This document shows, one piece after another, positions 36,046-45,592 of a DNA stretch of 64,000 nt; position 1 is the stretch's first letter, and each line of letters starts with the position of its first letter. A program made the position numbers and the translations under genes. The DNA lies in assembly GCF_032104385.1 (NCBI RefSeq), contig NZ_DAMCHJ010000001.1:1-64000 (forward strand), given 5' to 3'. Below the pieces are notes generated by a model that did no database searches, was not told the origin of the DNA, and saw only the letters and a program-made list of their open reading frames with translations. Source of the DNA: Tissierella sp032104385 (GTDB lineage: Bacteria > Bacillota > Clostridia > Tissierellales > Tissierellaceae).

Positions 36046-36954
36046 CTATAATTTTTTATATTTTTTGTTTACCATTAAGCAAGAAATTATAATTGAGTTA
36101 AACTTTTCTTTAGGGCTAGCTGAACGAGATGTCAGTACAATTGGTTTTTTAGCTCCCAGAACTATTCCCGCAGATGCTATATTCCCTATATAGGTCAATC
36201 CCTTGCAAAATATATTTCCGGCATCTAAGTTTGGCATAATCAGCAGATCTGCATTTCCTGCAACCAAATTTTCAATCTTCTTTAACTTTGATGCCTCTCT
36301 TGATATAGCATTATCTATAGCTAATGGTCCATAAATAGCAGCCTTATTATTTTCAGTATACATCTTCGTAAGTTCTACTGCATCAACTGAGGACTTAACT
36401 TTCTCATTCAGCACCTCAGTACTAGATATTATGGCTACCTTTGGACTTTCCATATTTAAGGAATCCATTAATTCTAGGGCATTATCAATAATAACCTTCT
36501 TTTGATGAATTGTTGGCTCAACAACTATACTTGGATCAGATACAAATAATAATCTATTTAAAGATGGTACTTCATAGATTGCAACATGGGTTAATAATTT
36601 GCTCTCCATGAAATCCTTATTTGATAACAATATTCTCATGAAATCCTTTGTTTGAACCAAACCTTTCATAATAATATCAGCCTTATGATTTATTAATAGC
36701 GAGTGTGCCTCTTCTATTGCTAGTAAATCTTCATCAATCTCAATAAAAGTTTCATGTCTAAAATCTAAATCATACTCATCTATTATTGAATCTACCCTAT
36801 TTTTGTTTCCAATTAGGACTATATTAGCAAAGCCATTTTCTTGAACCATAATCAATGCTTGAAGTATATTCTTATCATAGGGGCATGGAACTACAACGGT
36901 GGGTTTGATAGTAAAATTCAATGCTTTAAGTCTTGCTTCTTCAAAATTCCTCAT
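36046..36954 (-). CDS. Phosphate acyl/butyryltransferase (Ptb-like)
   Basis: 302 residues, PTA_PTB fold: VVVPCPYDKNILQAL near 20-34, KADIIMKGLVQT near 90-101 and NLDAGNIFCKGLTYIG near 244-259. It exchanges CoA for phosphate on an acyl-CoA. Its start overlaps the butyrate kinase stop by 4 bp, the classical pairing for making ATP from acyl-CoA. The acyl group may be butyryl, isobutyryl or another short chain. Confidence 0.88.
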   Translation of the reverse strand: MRNFEEARLKALNFTIKPTVVVPCPYDKNILQALIMVQENGFANIVLIGNKNRVDSIIDEYDLDFRHETFIEIDEDLLAIEEAHSLLINHKADIIMKGLVQTKDFMRILLSNKDFMESKLLTHVAIYEVPSLNRLLFVSDPSIVVEPTIHQKKVIIDNALELMDSLNMESPKVAIISSTEVLNEKVKSSVDAVELTKMYTENNKAAIYGPLAIDNAISREASKLKKIENLVAGNADLLIMPNLDAGNIFCKGLTYIGNIASAGIVLGAKKPIVLTSRSASPKEKFNSIIISCLMVNKKYKKL

Positions 36955-38030
36955 GATAAAACCTCTCCATCTGGATATTGTCTAAGTCTTTCCTCCCCTT
37001 GAAGCACTCTCAATACTCCATGAGCTAGAGCTTCAATTTCAAAACTGCCAGGGTACACCATAACAGGTGATATGTCTGAAAAAACTGTTTTTATACTATT
37101 AACTACATTTTTAGATTTGGAAATACTGCCTGTTAAACTAATTGCATCTACTTTATATTGTAATACTGCTGCCATGCTGCCTATAACCTTGATAATTTGA
37201 TATATATAAGCATCCATTATCAATTTAGCTTGCTTATCTCCATTGCTAACTTTATTTTCTATTTCAAGAAAGTCTTTAGTACCTAAATAAGCATAAAACC
37301 CACCAAGGCCTTCCATTTTTCTAATAATTTCTTTCTCATTATATTTACCAGAAAAGCATAATTTAACAAGTTGAAGATTAGGCAATCCCCCAGACCTTTC
37401 AGGAGTAAATCCTCCCTCAAAATCATTAACTAAGTCGATCATTTGACCTTTTCTATGGCTGCTTATGGTTGTACCTCCACCTAGATGTGCTACTACTAAA
37501 TTAAGATTTTCATAACTTTCATTTAAATCTTCAGCAGTTTTTCTACCAACCGCCTTCATATTTAGAGCATGACTTAAACTTTTTCTTTCTATTTCAGGCA
37601 TGCCAGAAATCTTTGATACTTCAATCATTTCATCTACAGAAACTGGATCTACAGAATATACATTACAACCTACATCTTGTGCTAGTTCATTACCAATTAT
37701 GACAGCCAGTCTAGAAGCATGATTCCCATTTTCTTTATCAAATGAATCCTTTAACATTAAATCATTAACTAGGTAAGTCCCAGATGGGATGGGCTTCAAT
37801 CTCCCACCCCTTGCTGCAATGGCACTAAGATTACTGAAGTCAATACCAGTTTTCTTAATAAAATTTAACACAGATGCTTTCCTAAAACTTATCTGTTCTT
37901 CAACATCTAAACTAAGTTCATACATTGTATGAGAAATGGATTCTTCAAATAGACAATCTTTGTTACTAAACAAAGCCACTTGAGTAGATGTAGATCCGGG
38001 ATTTATAACAAGAATATAATGTTTTTCCAT
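36951..38030 (-). CDS. buk: Butyrate kinase
   Basis: 359 residues, ASKHA acetokinase family: VINPGSTSTQVALF near 5-18, VAHLGGGTTISSH near 184-196 and LTGSISKS near 296-303. It converts an acyl phosphate and ADP to the acid and ATP. Overlaps the phosphotransacylase gene by 4 bp. Position inside a TRAP/GntR operon rather than beside crotonyl-CoA genes suggests a substrate-specific role distinct from general butyrate formation. Confidence 0.92.
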   Translation of the reverse strand: MEKHYILVINPGSTSTQVALFSNKDCLFEESISHTMYELSLDVEEQISFRKASVLNFIKKTGIDFSNLSAIAARGGRLKPIPSGTYLVNDLMLKDSFDKENGNHASRLAVIIGNELAQDVGCNVYSVDPVSVDEMIEVSKISGMPEIERKSLSHALNMKAVGRKTAEDLNESYENLNLVVAHLGGGTTISSHRKGQMIDLVNDFEGGFTPERSGGLPNLQLVKLCFSGKYNEKEIIRKMEGLGGFYAYLGTKDFLEIENKVSNGDKQAKLIMDAYIYQIIKVIGSMAAVLQYKVDAISLTGSISKSKNVVNSIKTVFSDISPVMVYPGSFEIEALAHGVLRVLQGEERLRQYPDGEVLS

Positions 38031-38056
38031 TAACTTCTCCTTTTTATTCCTTAAAT

Positions 38057-38866
38057 TTATTTATTAAACACTCTCTTAAGTTCTGATATGCTACTCTCAA
38101 TATTAGCTATATAATCCTCCGTATCAAATGCTTCAATGGAAACATAGCCATCATATCCTACTTCCATTAACAAATCAGCAAAATTATCAATTTTATAGTT
38201 CCCCATACCTAAGGGCTTTCTGTCAGAATCACAAACATGGATATGGTCAAAGTATTCTTTTGATATATGCACGCTATATTCAAGGTTTTCATTTTCAATC
38301 ATCATATGAATGTAATCTAACATAAGTCTTACATTTGATTTTCCTAAGTCCTTTATAAAGTTTAAACCTTCCTCAGTAGTCAGAATAAAGTTTGAAACCT
38401 TATGATTTATAGGCTCTAATAATAGATTTACATTTTTATTAAATTCTGCACATTCTATAAATCCTTCTTTAGACCAATTAATTGTATCCTCTCTCTTTAC
38501 TCCATCAATGAATCTACCTCTAAGTCTACCTACATTAACATGAGCATTAAACTCTTCAGCTATTTTCATTGCTTCCTTAGTTCTTCTTATAGCTTCTCTT
38601 CTAATATCATAATCAGGATCTCCAAAGGATAAATTATCCTCACCATACATTTCTCCAGTACATATTACTGGTATTTCTAAGTTATATTTTTTAAGGCATC
38701 TGTTGATTTCTTTAAAATCCATTAGGAATGGATTTTTTATTAACAACTCGACTCCATCATATCCATAATCACTAATCTTTTTAAATAGATCATCGTAATT
38801 ACCAATTAATCCTGTTACATTTTTTCCTTTAATATCATTAGCAACAACCATATAGCTAAACTTCAT
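38057..38866 (-). CDS. Sugar phosphate isomerase/epimerase-like TIM barrel protein
   Basis: 269 residues, AP_endonuc_2/xylose-isomerase-like fold. Metal-site motifs: GYDGVELLIKNP near 34-45, NVGRLRGRF near 112-120, LLEPINH near 151-157, MLDYIHMM near 182-189 and HIHVCDSDR near 208-216, then YVSIEAF. Family members isomerise or epimerise keto-sugars and hydroxy-keto acids. Lies 20 bp after the TRAP large permease gene, so it probably acts first on the imported compound. Confidence 0.85.
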   Translation of the reverse strand: MKFSYMVVANDIKGKNVTGLIGNYDDLFKKISDYGYDGVELLIKNPFLMDFKEINRCLKKYNLEIPVICTGEMYGEDNLSFGDPDYDIRREAIRRTKEAMKIAEEFNAHVNVGRLRGRFIDGVKREDTINWSKEGFIECAEFNKNVNLLLEPINHKVSNFILTTEEGLNFIKDLGKSNVRLMLDYIHMMIENENLEYSVHISKEYFDHIHVCDSDRKPLGMGNYKIDNFADLLMEVGYDGYVSIEAFDTEDYIANIESSISELKRVFNK

Positions 38867-38886
38867 ATTCCTAACCTCCTTTTAAA

Positions 38887-40167
38887 TTATTTTCCACTTA
38901 AAACCAAAGAAGGTAAAATAGTTGAAAATTGAGGAACAAATATAGTAATAACAAGAACCGCTATCATTGAAACTATAAAAGGCAAAACAGCTTTAGAAGC
39001 TTTAGTAAATGACACATCAGCTATTCTTGCACCAGTCATGAGGGTTACACCTAAAGGTGGTGTATTAGCACCAATACACAAGTTCAATAAAAATACTGTA
39101 CAAAAGTGAATTGGATCAATACCATATTGGTATACAACTGGTAGTAAAACAGGTATTAAAATAATTGCTAATGCAGTACTTTCCATAAATGTACCTAAAA
39201 TTAACAACAACAGATTGATAAGTATCATAAATACCCATTTATTTGATGAAATGCTTAAGAAAAACTCTGTTAACATTTGAGGTATACGTTCAGCTGTTAC
39301 AATCCATCCAAATAAAGCCGCCACACCTACAATTAACAAAACCGATACTGATGTCTTTATTGTTTGTAATGTAATTTCCGGCAGTTGCTTAAAAGAAACT
39401 TCTTTATAAACAAATACTGCAATAATAAATGAATATACAACTACAACTGCTGCAGACTCAGTAACCGTAAATATACCTCCCCATAACCCACCTAAAATAA
39501 TTATAGGTGCAATAAGAGCTAATAATGAGTCTTTAAAGGCCTCAAAAATCTCTCTTGACGATGCCTTTTTCTCACTTCCATATCCTCCCTTTATGGATAT
39601 TGCAATTGAAATTGATATTAGTCCTAATCCTACTAAAATTCCCGGCATTACACCTGCAAGAAATAATGCACCTATGGATAATCCGCCGGTTGCCCCTATT
39701 ACCACTACGGTTAAACTAGGCGGAATTAGAGAAGCTAATGTTCCGCAACATCCTTGTAAAGCTGCTGCAAATTCAGCAGCATACCCTTTCTCTTTCATAG
39801 CTGGTATCATTATAGACCCAACAGCCGCTGTAGCACCAACTCCAGAACCGCAAAGAGCACCAAACAATGTGCTGGCAATTACAGTTACAACAGCTAGTCC
39901 ACCTTTTAAATGTCCAACAAATGCTGTGGCTAGTCTCATCAATCTTTTTGTGATTCCTCCATATTCCATAAGCATTCCTCCAAATACGAAGAAAGGAAGT
40001 GCCAGAAATGGATATGTATATGAACCTAATATAGATCTCTGAGCCACAAGTACTATGGGCAAATCAGCTAAAAGCAAATACACTAAAGATGAAATTCCGA
40101 TAGAAAATGCTATTGGTAAACTTAAACCTATACATACAAATAAAATAATTAGAAGTAAGATAACCAT
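38887..40167 (-). CDS. dctM: TRAP transporter large permease (DctM/SiaM family)
   Basis: 426 residues with ~12 transmembrane helices. Signature stretches: LPFFVFGGMLMEYGGI near 57-72, SGVGATAAVGSIMIPAM, the LIPPSLTVVVIG hairpin and CIGANTPPLGVTL near the C-terminus. It imports a carboxylate using a Na+ gradient together with the DctQ and DctP partners encoded upstream; its start overlaps the DctQ stop by 1 bp. Confidence 0.93.
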   Translation of the reverse strand: MVILLLIILFVCIGLSLPIAFSIGISSLVYLLLADLPIVLVAQRSILGSYTYPFLALPFFVFGGMLMEYGGITKRLMRLATAFVGHLKGGLAVVTVIASTLFGALCGSGVGATAAVGSIMIPAMKEKGYAAEFAAALQGCCGTLASLIPPSLTVVVIGATGGLSIGALFLAGVMPGILVGLGLISISIAISIKGGYGSEKKASSREIFEAFKDSLLALIAPIIILGGLWGGIFTVTESAAVVVVYSFIIAVFVYKEVSFKQLPEITLQTIKTSVSVLLIVGVAALFGWIVTAERIPQMLTEFFLSISSNKWVFMILINLLLLILGTFMESTALAIILIPVLLPVVYQYGIDPIHFCTVFLLNLCIGANTPPLGVTLMTGARIADVSFTKASKAVLPFIVSMIAVLVITIFVPQFSTILPSLVLSGK

Positions 40168-40664
40168 TAATTAATTCTCCCTTCTATACAGTTTTCACTT
40201 CTCAAACCTTTTATCTTTGTAATTATTTTTTCAATATTAAACATTAGCATTATTAAGCCACCAACTAAAGCCGGCAAGTATTGAAATGCTACGGATATGT
40301 TAAGTGCAGGTGTAATTGAGGCTTTAGTGATATTTACCATAATAGCCCCACCAACAATTAACGCTACAAAGAATGGTAAAACAATAATGTCAGTTATTAA
40401 TTCTACTACTTTAGAACTCTTTTTAGGTAAAACTACTAATAATAAATCTACAGCCAAATGACTATTATATTCATAGACTATACCTGCACCTATAAAGGTA
40501 AGCCATACCATAGAAATTAATGCATATTCCTCAGCCCAAACTAATGGCTTTTTAATAAATCTAAATATTACACCCATAAAAACAACAATACACATCCCCC
40601 AGAATAGAACTATTAGGAACTTACTAAGTATATTTAGAAGATGTTTTTTAAACTTTGAGTACAT
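40167..40664 (-). CDS. dctQ: TRAP transporter small permease (DctQ family)
   Basis: 165 residues with four transmembrane helices and the DctQ pattern WAEEYALISMVWLTFIGAG near 43-61 and the following SHLAVDLL. Forms the membrane complex with the large permease. Confidence 0.9.
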   Translation of the reverse strand: MYSKFKKHLLNILSKFLIVLFWGMCIVVFMGVIFRFIKKPLVWAEEYALISMVWLTFIGAGIVYEYNSHLAVDLLLVVLPKKSSKVVELITDIIVLPFFVALIVGGAIMVNITKASITPALNISVAFQYLPALVGGLIMLMFNIEKIITKIKGLRSENCIEGRIN

Positions 40665-40695
40665 AAATCCACCCCCGTTAATTTGGTTCTAGAAA

Positions 40696-41703
40696 CTATT
40701 TTGAATATTTCCTTACAACATCAACAAGATCTTTTCCAAATTGACTTTCGTACTTAGTCCAAACTCCTTGTACTGCATCCTTAAAAGGTTGTACCTCTGG
40801 CTCTGTAACTTCCATACCAGATGCTTTCAAACTTTCTAAAAGTTCTTTCTCTGAATTTTGTATCATTTCTCTTTCTTTTATCTTCCAAACATCTGCCTTT
40901 TCTGCTATGACTTTCTTATAGTCGTCAGATAAACTGTTCCATGACTTATCACTAATTCCTAGTAATGCCGAACCCCAAATATGCCCAGAAATCATTAAAT
41001 GCTTTTGTACCTCATTAAATTTTGATGATGAAATAGTTGGTAATGGATTTTCTTGCCCATCTACTGTACCTTGCTGCAATGCAGTAAATACTTCTGAAAA
41101 TGCAAGTGGTGTAGGTAACACTCCTAAATCCTTAAAAGTATCTATTCTCATTTCAGCTTCAGGTACCCTTAATTTTAAACCTTTTAAATCTTCTAAACTA
41201 TTTATTGGTCTAACGCTATTTGTTATATGACGGTATCCACTTTCCCAATAGGATAACCCAACTATGCTATGACCTTTAAGTATCTTGTTTAACTCTTCTC
41301 CTAATTCTCCATCAAGGGCTGCATATGCATTGTTTCTATCAGACCATGCATATGGTAACTCTTCAATAATTAATCTCTTATCTAATGATTGTAAAGCACC
41401 TGTACCAAATAAACCCATATCTAATGTTCCTAATTTAAGACCTTCAGCCATATCTCTTTCTCCACCTAATTGAGAGGATGGAAATACTTGAATTTCTAAA
41501 TTTCCATTTGTAGCCTCAGATACATCTTTTGCAAAACCTTCTAGGGCAATATTCCAAGGATGATCTGGAGCGTTAATATGTCCAACTTTTAAAACCACTT
41601 TTCCATTTGAACTTGCAGGTTTTTTACCACTATTACATCCACTTAATATTAGAACCAAACAAACAAACATCGTGATAATGCTTCTTGACTTTTTGTTTAA
41701 CAT
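40696..41703 (-). CDS. dctP: TRAP transporter substrate-binding lipoprotein (DctP family)
   Basis: 335 residues. Lipobox LSGC (Cys ~23) then a DctP fold: LKVGHINAPDHPWN near 37-50, FPSSQLGGERDM near 79-90, LKGLKLRVPEAEMR near 170-183 (the Arg usually binds the substrate carboxylate) and ALQQGTVDGQENPL near 208-221. The Arg indicates a carboxylate ligand. First transport gene after the GntR regulator. Confidence 0.92.
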   Translation of the reverse strand: MLNKKSRSIITMFVCLVLILSGCNSGKKPASSNGKVVLKVGHINAPDHPWNIALEGFAKDVSEATNGNLEIQVFPSSQLGGERDMAEGLKLGTLDMGLFGTGALQSLDKRLIIEELPYAWSDRNNAYAALDGELGEELNKILKGHSIVGLSYWESGYRHITNSVRPINSLEDLKGLKLRVPEAEMRIDTFKDLGVLPTPLAFSEVFTALQQGTVDGQENPLPTISSSKFNEVQKHLMISGHIWGSALLGISDKSWNSLSDDYKKVIAEKADVWKIKEREMIQNSEKELLESLKASGMEVTEPEVQPFKDAVQGVWTKYESQFGKDLVDVVRKYSK

Positions 41704-41775
41704 AACATTTTCCCCCTTATAATTAGTTATTCATCTAAAAGCTTCACATTAAATAGGTTTATATCCTCCTTCCAT

Positions 41776-42738
41776 TTAATTTTTAGATTGCTTTATATTA
41801 TTTACAACTTCCTCAAGCATTTTAATAGATGTATCCTGTAGAACGTTTGAATACTCAACTATCTTATTTGGTATAGTTGCAAAAAATTCACTGTTTTCTT
41901 CTAATGCATATTTTGAAACTATTAATATATCTACATTACTAGCAATTTCCTTCACTTTATCTAAATTCTTTGTGCTTTCTTCTATAATTACACCTTGTAC
42001 TATACCTAAATCTATTAAAACTTGTTTTAAACCTATAGCCCCTGTATCACTAATACATATTATCCCGACACTTGATTCCTTTGGTAAATCCTTAAGTTTA
42101 TTTAGCACCTTTAAATAAGGTCCAAAGTTTATAGCATAAATATTTTCATTGTTTTTTATTAACCTTTTCAAATAGGCATAGTGACCTACAGTTGTCATAA
42201 CTAAATCATATTCACTAATCTTGCTACTAGATATCTTTCCATCCTCTATATCAGATAATAGACAACCTTCAATATCAATTTCCAATTCATTTTTGATATC
42301 ATTTATATATTGTTTTAAAGCAGCATGGTTACATTCAACGAAAAGTCCTCTAATTGCCCTGCCATTTTTCTCTTTTAAATATATGGATTGAGCAGTTTCT
42401 AAAAATTCCTTTGTTGTAAATCCTAAAGAATTTGATATATTCATTGCTTCTTTAATTGTACTTATAAATTTAGCTACATCCTTTTTTTGAGGTAATTCTA
42501 AATCTTCTGTTACAAATGTACCTAAGGATTGCTTAGTAACGATAAGACCTTCATCTTCCAAATCTTTATAAGCTCTAGAGATGGTATGCCTATTTATATT
42601 TAGCATTGAAGCCATTTCTCTCACACTTGGCAGCTTGCTACCTTTTTCTAACTCTCCATTAATAATCTGGTATCTTAATTGTAATGCAATCTGTTCATTT
42701 ATTTGTAAATTACTATTTTTATCAATTTGGAAATTCAT
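41776..42738 (-). CDS. GntR family transcriptional regulator with substrate-sensing C-terminal domain
   Basis: 320 residues. N-terminal winged helix of GntR/YhcF type (PSVREMASMLNINRHTISRAYKDLEDEGLI, split across ~37-66) and a ~220-residue C-terminal domain with alternating strand/helix pattern, different from the UTRA, FCD and aminotransferase domains; its ligand is unknown. AGGAGGG precedes the ATG at 42738. First gene of the operon, downstream of a promoter whose spacer carries TGGTAT repeats that also occur in the leader, so it probably autoregulates the whole cluster. Confidence 0.85.
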   Translation of the reverse strand: MNFQIDKNSNLQINEQIALQLRYQIINGELEKGSKLPSVREMASMLNINRHTISRAYKDLEDEGLIVTKQSLGTFVTEDLELPQKKDVAKFISTIKEAMNISNSLGFTTKEFLETAQSIYLKEKNGRAIRGLFVECNHAALKQYINDIKNELEIDIEGCLLSDIEDGKISSSKISEYDLVMTTVGHYAYLKRLIKNNENIYAINFGPYLKVLNKLKDLPKESSVGIICISDTGAIGLKQVLIDLGIVQGVIIEESTKNLDKVKEIASNVDILIVSKYALEENSEFFATIPNKIVEYSNVLQDTSIKMLEEVVNNIKQSKN

Positions 42739-42763
42739 CTGACCGCCCTCCTATTGTATTGCT

Positions 42764-42775
42764 CCACTATACCAC
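42764..42775. promoter_or_regulatory. Second copy of the GntR-type site in the leader
   Basis: Minus-strand GTGGTATAGTGG, ~26 nt before the GntR start codon, matching the motif in the promoter at 42891-42909. Confidence 0.55.
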
Positions 42776-42889
42776 GCACTTATTTTTCATATTTAATCCC
42801 TGCCCAACAACATACCTATCTCTATTTTACTTGATTTTTGTTTACTTATTATATTTTGGTTAATATGTTAATTTCTTGTTGTCTATTGT

Positions 42890-42918
42890 AGTATACCACC
42901 ATACCACTAAATAGTCAA
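42890..42918 (-). promoter_or_regulatory. Sigma-A promoter with embedded operator for the TRAP/UxaA operon
   Basis: Minus strand TTGACT (42918-42913), 17 nt, TATACT (42895-42890). The spacer contains TAGTGGTATGGTGGTAT, two tandem GTGGTAT-type units, so a bound regulator would occlude RNA polymerase. Predicted transcript start near 42883, leaving a ~145-nt leader. Confidence 0.75.
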
Positions 42919-42955
42919 TAAATTTTATTAACATTACCAAAACAAATTGCCAACT

Positions 42956-42997
42956 AAAAAACATCTCACAAGGATTTCTACCTGTGAGATGTTTTTT
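42956..42997 (-). terminator. Terminator of the YcdB/SLH gene
   Basis: A perfect 15-bp stem (AACATCTCACA core) with a 12-nt loop and T6, ~35 bp beyond the gene. A decayed copy is found at 45182-45214. Confidence 0.9.
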
Positions 42998-43031
42998 AAT
43001 GTTCAACATAATTCTATGGAATACAGTATCA

Positions 43032-45098
43032 TTAAATATCCCTATTTAAGATATTATATATTAGCAAAACTGCCTCTTCTCTTGTTAAATTATCCTTTGG
43101 TCTAAAGTTTCCTTTTCCACTTATAAGTCCCAGTCCTTCAGCAATTGCTATATGTCCCTTTAAATTAGTTGAGATTTTATCTGCGTCATCATACTCTAGT
43201 TTATATATGCCTTTTAAATCTTCTAATGGTTCTTGTCCAAAAGCTCTAACTATATACTTTATAGCTTCTTCCCTAGTTACTTTTGCTCCCATATTTTTTT
43301 CTTCTTCCTTTAGAATACCCTCATCAACAAATCTTTCATATATATAATCTGAATCTTCATAGAAATAATATCTATATTTGGTTTGGGCAAGTAATTGTAA
43401 AAATTCCTTCTGGGTTATTTCTTGTTTTGGTTTAAACTCTTCTCCCTCAAATAAAACAATATACTCTTGTAATTTATTTATCTGATTTTTAGCAAAACTA
43501 TTTTCTGTATCCTTATATCCTTTTATAGCTGCTTTCTCCATTAACCCTCTTATATTATCTACTATCTCTGAATTTTTAGCATCTACTGCTAAATACTTAT
43601 CTTTAAAATCATATACTAATTTAACATTCTTTTTTTCTTTTTCACTGTTTTCTAGTTGATATTCTAGAACTAATTCTTTATCTCCTAATAGTATTTCTTT
43701 TGCCTCATCTTTTTCTATTATATTATTTGGAGATTCAAATTCTAAATCACTCCAATTAAAATTATATGATTGTACATTACCTGTAACATTACTCAAAACT
43801 ATTCTATAACCATCATTTTCAACTTTAAGATCATTTTCTTTTCTTACAAACAGAAAACCGGATATATTCTTTTCATTATAAAATGAAATTTTATCTTCAT
43901 TCTCTATATACTCCACTTTTTTATACTTCTCAGGACTATTGTTTTTTATTAATTCCTTTGCTTTTTCAAGCAATTCTTCTTTACTATATTTTGGTTCTTT
44001 ATCATCTGCATCATCCCAGGACCCAGGATCAGAAAAATCTATAATCTCTCCTGTTTTAGCATTGACACTCATACTTGTGCCACTTCCATGATTTCCAACA
44101 CGCTTCATAATCATTACTTCCCATATATAAATATCTTTTTCCTTATTGCCCAATAATTTATGACCTTCTATTTCATACTCTTTTCCTAATTTAAAAGTAT
44201 TTATTATCTTTTCACTTGATTCTTTCCTACCTATTATCTTCTTGGAATTTATCAATTTATTTTCTTCTTCAATTGATATCTTTTCCATATTCCTACGGGA
44301 TATGCCTCCATATATGGAATATCTAGGTATATATGAAGTGCTTATGATATCTTTGGTCTTAGCATCCACTGTTTTATCTGTTTCTTTTACACTATATGCT
44401 AAATATGATTCCATATTTTTATCTGTTTCTTTTACTTTATATAATAGTTCTAAATCCATATTATCCTTATATATATTTTTTGCCTCATCTTTTGATATAA
44501 TATTTTTTGCATCTTCAAATTTTAAATCTTTTTCCCAATTTATATTGAAACTATTTACTTCTCCCGTTTGAGTATCTACGCTGATATATACATTATTTCC
44601 ATAGAATGGTATATCATCTTCTCTCCTTGCAAAACTGTAATTATATTCTCTTAAATCATTTCTAAGATATGCAGCATTATCTTCATCTTGGTATATAATT
44701 TTATCTAATATATCGGGATATAATTTTTTTATAAAATCTCTAGCAACTTTTTCTCCTTGCTTTTTAGTTGTTTTAGGGAATTTGTAAGGCTTTGTATTTC
44801 TATTAATACTACGTTCATTTTTCCAATAACCTATTATATTCCCATCTTCATCAATATCTACACCAATATGTTTATCTTTATTCCTCCAAGATAGACTTGT
44901 AATTTTCTTATCACTTGACCTATCATACTGATGCTTATCAAAATAATCGTACTCATCTCCTATTTTAAATAGGGCTTTTACCTTTTGAATATTCTTGTCT
45001 AAACTATCTTCTTCTGCAAATCCATTTAATGGTATGCCTGTAATTAATAGTGTTAATATCATCACAAACATTAAAGCTTTTAATTTTACTTTTTTCAT
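43032..45098 (-). CDS. Secreted YcdB/YcdC-repeat protein with C-terminal SLH region
   Basis: 688 residues. Signal peptide ~1-27, then two YcdB/YcdC-type repeats (~30-250 and ~285-500), each ending in a strand such as TGEVNSFNINWEKDLKFEDAKN or TGNVQSYNFNWSDLEFE preceding an I-(S/E)-KDEAKEI helix. Residues ~525-688 are degenerate to good SLH modules, the last being AIAEGLGLISGKGNFRPKDNLTREEAV. Probably anchored to the secondary wall polymer beside the S-layer. Start choice: GGAGGGAG lies 5 nt before the ATG at 45098; the ATG at 45113 lacks a site. Function unknown; the repeats recall PepSY-like folds. Confidence 0.83.
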   Translation of the reverse strand: MKKVKLKALMFVMILTLLITGIPLNGFAEEDSLDKNIQKVKALFKIGDEYDYFDKHQYDRSSDKKITSLSWRNKDKHIGVDIDEDGNIIGYWKNERSINRNTKPYKFPKTTKKQGEKVARDFIKKLYPDILDKIIYQDEDNAAYLRNDLREYNYSFARREDDIPFYGNNVYISVDTQTGEVNSFNINWEKDLKFEDAKNIISKDEAKNIYKDNMDLELLYKVKETDKNMESYLAYSVKETDKTVDAKTKDIISTSYIPRYSIYGGISRRNMEKISIEEENKLINSKKIIGRKESSEKIINTFKLGKEYEIEGHKLLGNKEKDIYIWEVMIMKRVGNHGSGTSMSVNAKTGEIIDFSDPGSWDDADDKEPKYSKEELLEKAKELIKNNSPEKYKKVEYIENEDKISFYNEKNISGFLFVRKENDLKVENDGYRIVLSNVTGNVQSYNFNWSDLEFESPNNIIEKDEAKEILLGDKELVLEYQLENSEKEKKNVKLVYDFKDKYLAVDAKNSEIVDNIRGLMEKAAIKGYKDTENSFAKNQINKLQEYIVLFEGEEFKPKQEITQKEFLQLLAQTKYRYYFYEDSDYIYERFVDEGILKEEEKNMGAKVTREEAIKYIVRAFGQEPLEDLKGIYKLEYDDADKISTNLKGHIAIAEGLGLISGKGNFRPKDNLTREEAVLLIYNILNRDI

Positions 45099-45181
45099 AA
45101 GATCTCCCTCCATTTTTTATTAATTCTGATAATTTCATATAATTACATATTAACATTTTATGGAATACTTTACAAGGTAAT

Positions 45182-45214
45182 AAACATCCCACAAGTATTT
45201 CTACCTGTAAGAGG
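45182..45214. repeat. Decayed copy of the terminator at 42958-42990, in a gene-free stretch
   Basis: About 28 of 33 bases match the terminator on the other side of the YcdB/SLH gene, but the two stem arms no longer pair. The surrounding 45099-45592 region holds no supportable gene; a plus-strand open frame at ~45186-45408 has no start context or recognisable product. Confidence 0.6.
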
Positions 45215-45592
45215 AGAACTTTCAAGTCGGATGACACCAAATCATTTTGTGAAAGTAAGGTTTTGATTCTTCTTGGTTTGCTTGAATCAATTATATATGG
45301 AATTATGCATATTGATTCAATTAAGATTAAAATCATGCAAATTATTGAATTACTAAAACTGTCCATGAAAAAGTCTAGACTCCCAGAGAAAGTAGTAATT
45401 CACAAATAAAAATATAATAAGAATTAGATGATTGATAAATCAATATGATAATACTATTAAAAAGCATATGATTATATGAGTGTAAAGGCACAATAAAAAA
45501 ATGTTATAATATGAAGTAAAGAATTTTTTAGCATGTGGTAAAGTATATTCTAACCCTTAAATAACAAAGACTTACAAACAATAAATAGGTAT

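Noticed and set aside
39593..40042. 149-codon plus-strand frame opposite the TRAP large permease
   Set aside because: Pro/Ala-rich antisense shadow of hydrophobic helices, no ribosome binding site.
45186..45408. Plus-strand open frame of ~74 codons that might be a transposase tail
   Set aside because: No start context and no recognisable transposase motif; it begins in the decayed terminator copy. Only a database search could revive it.
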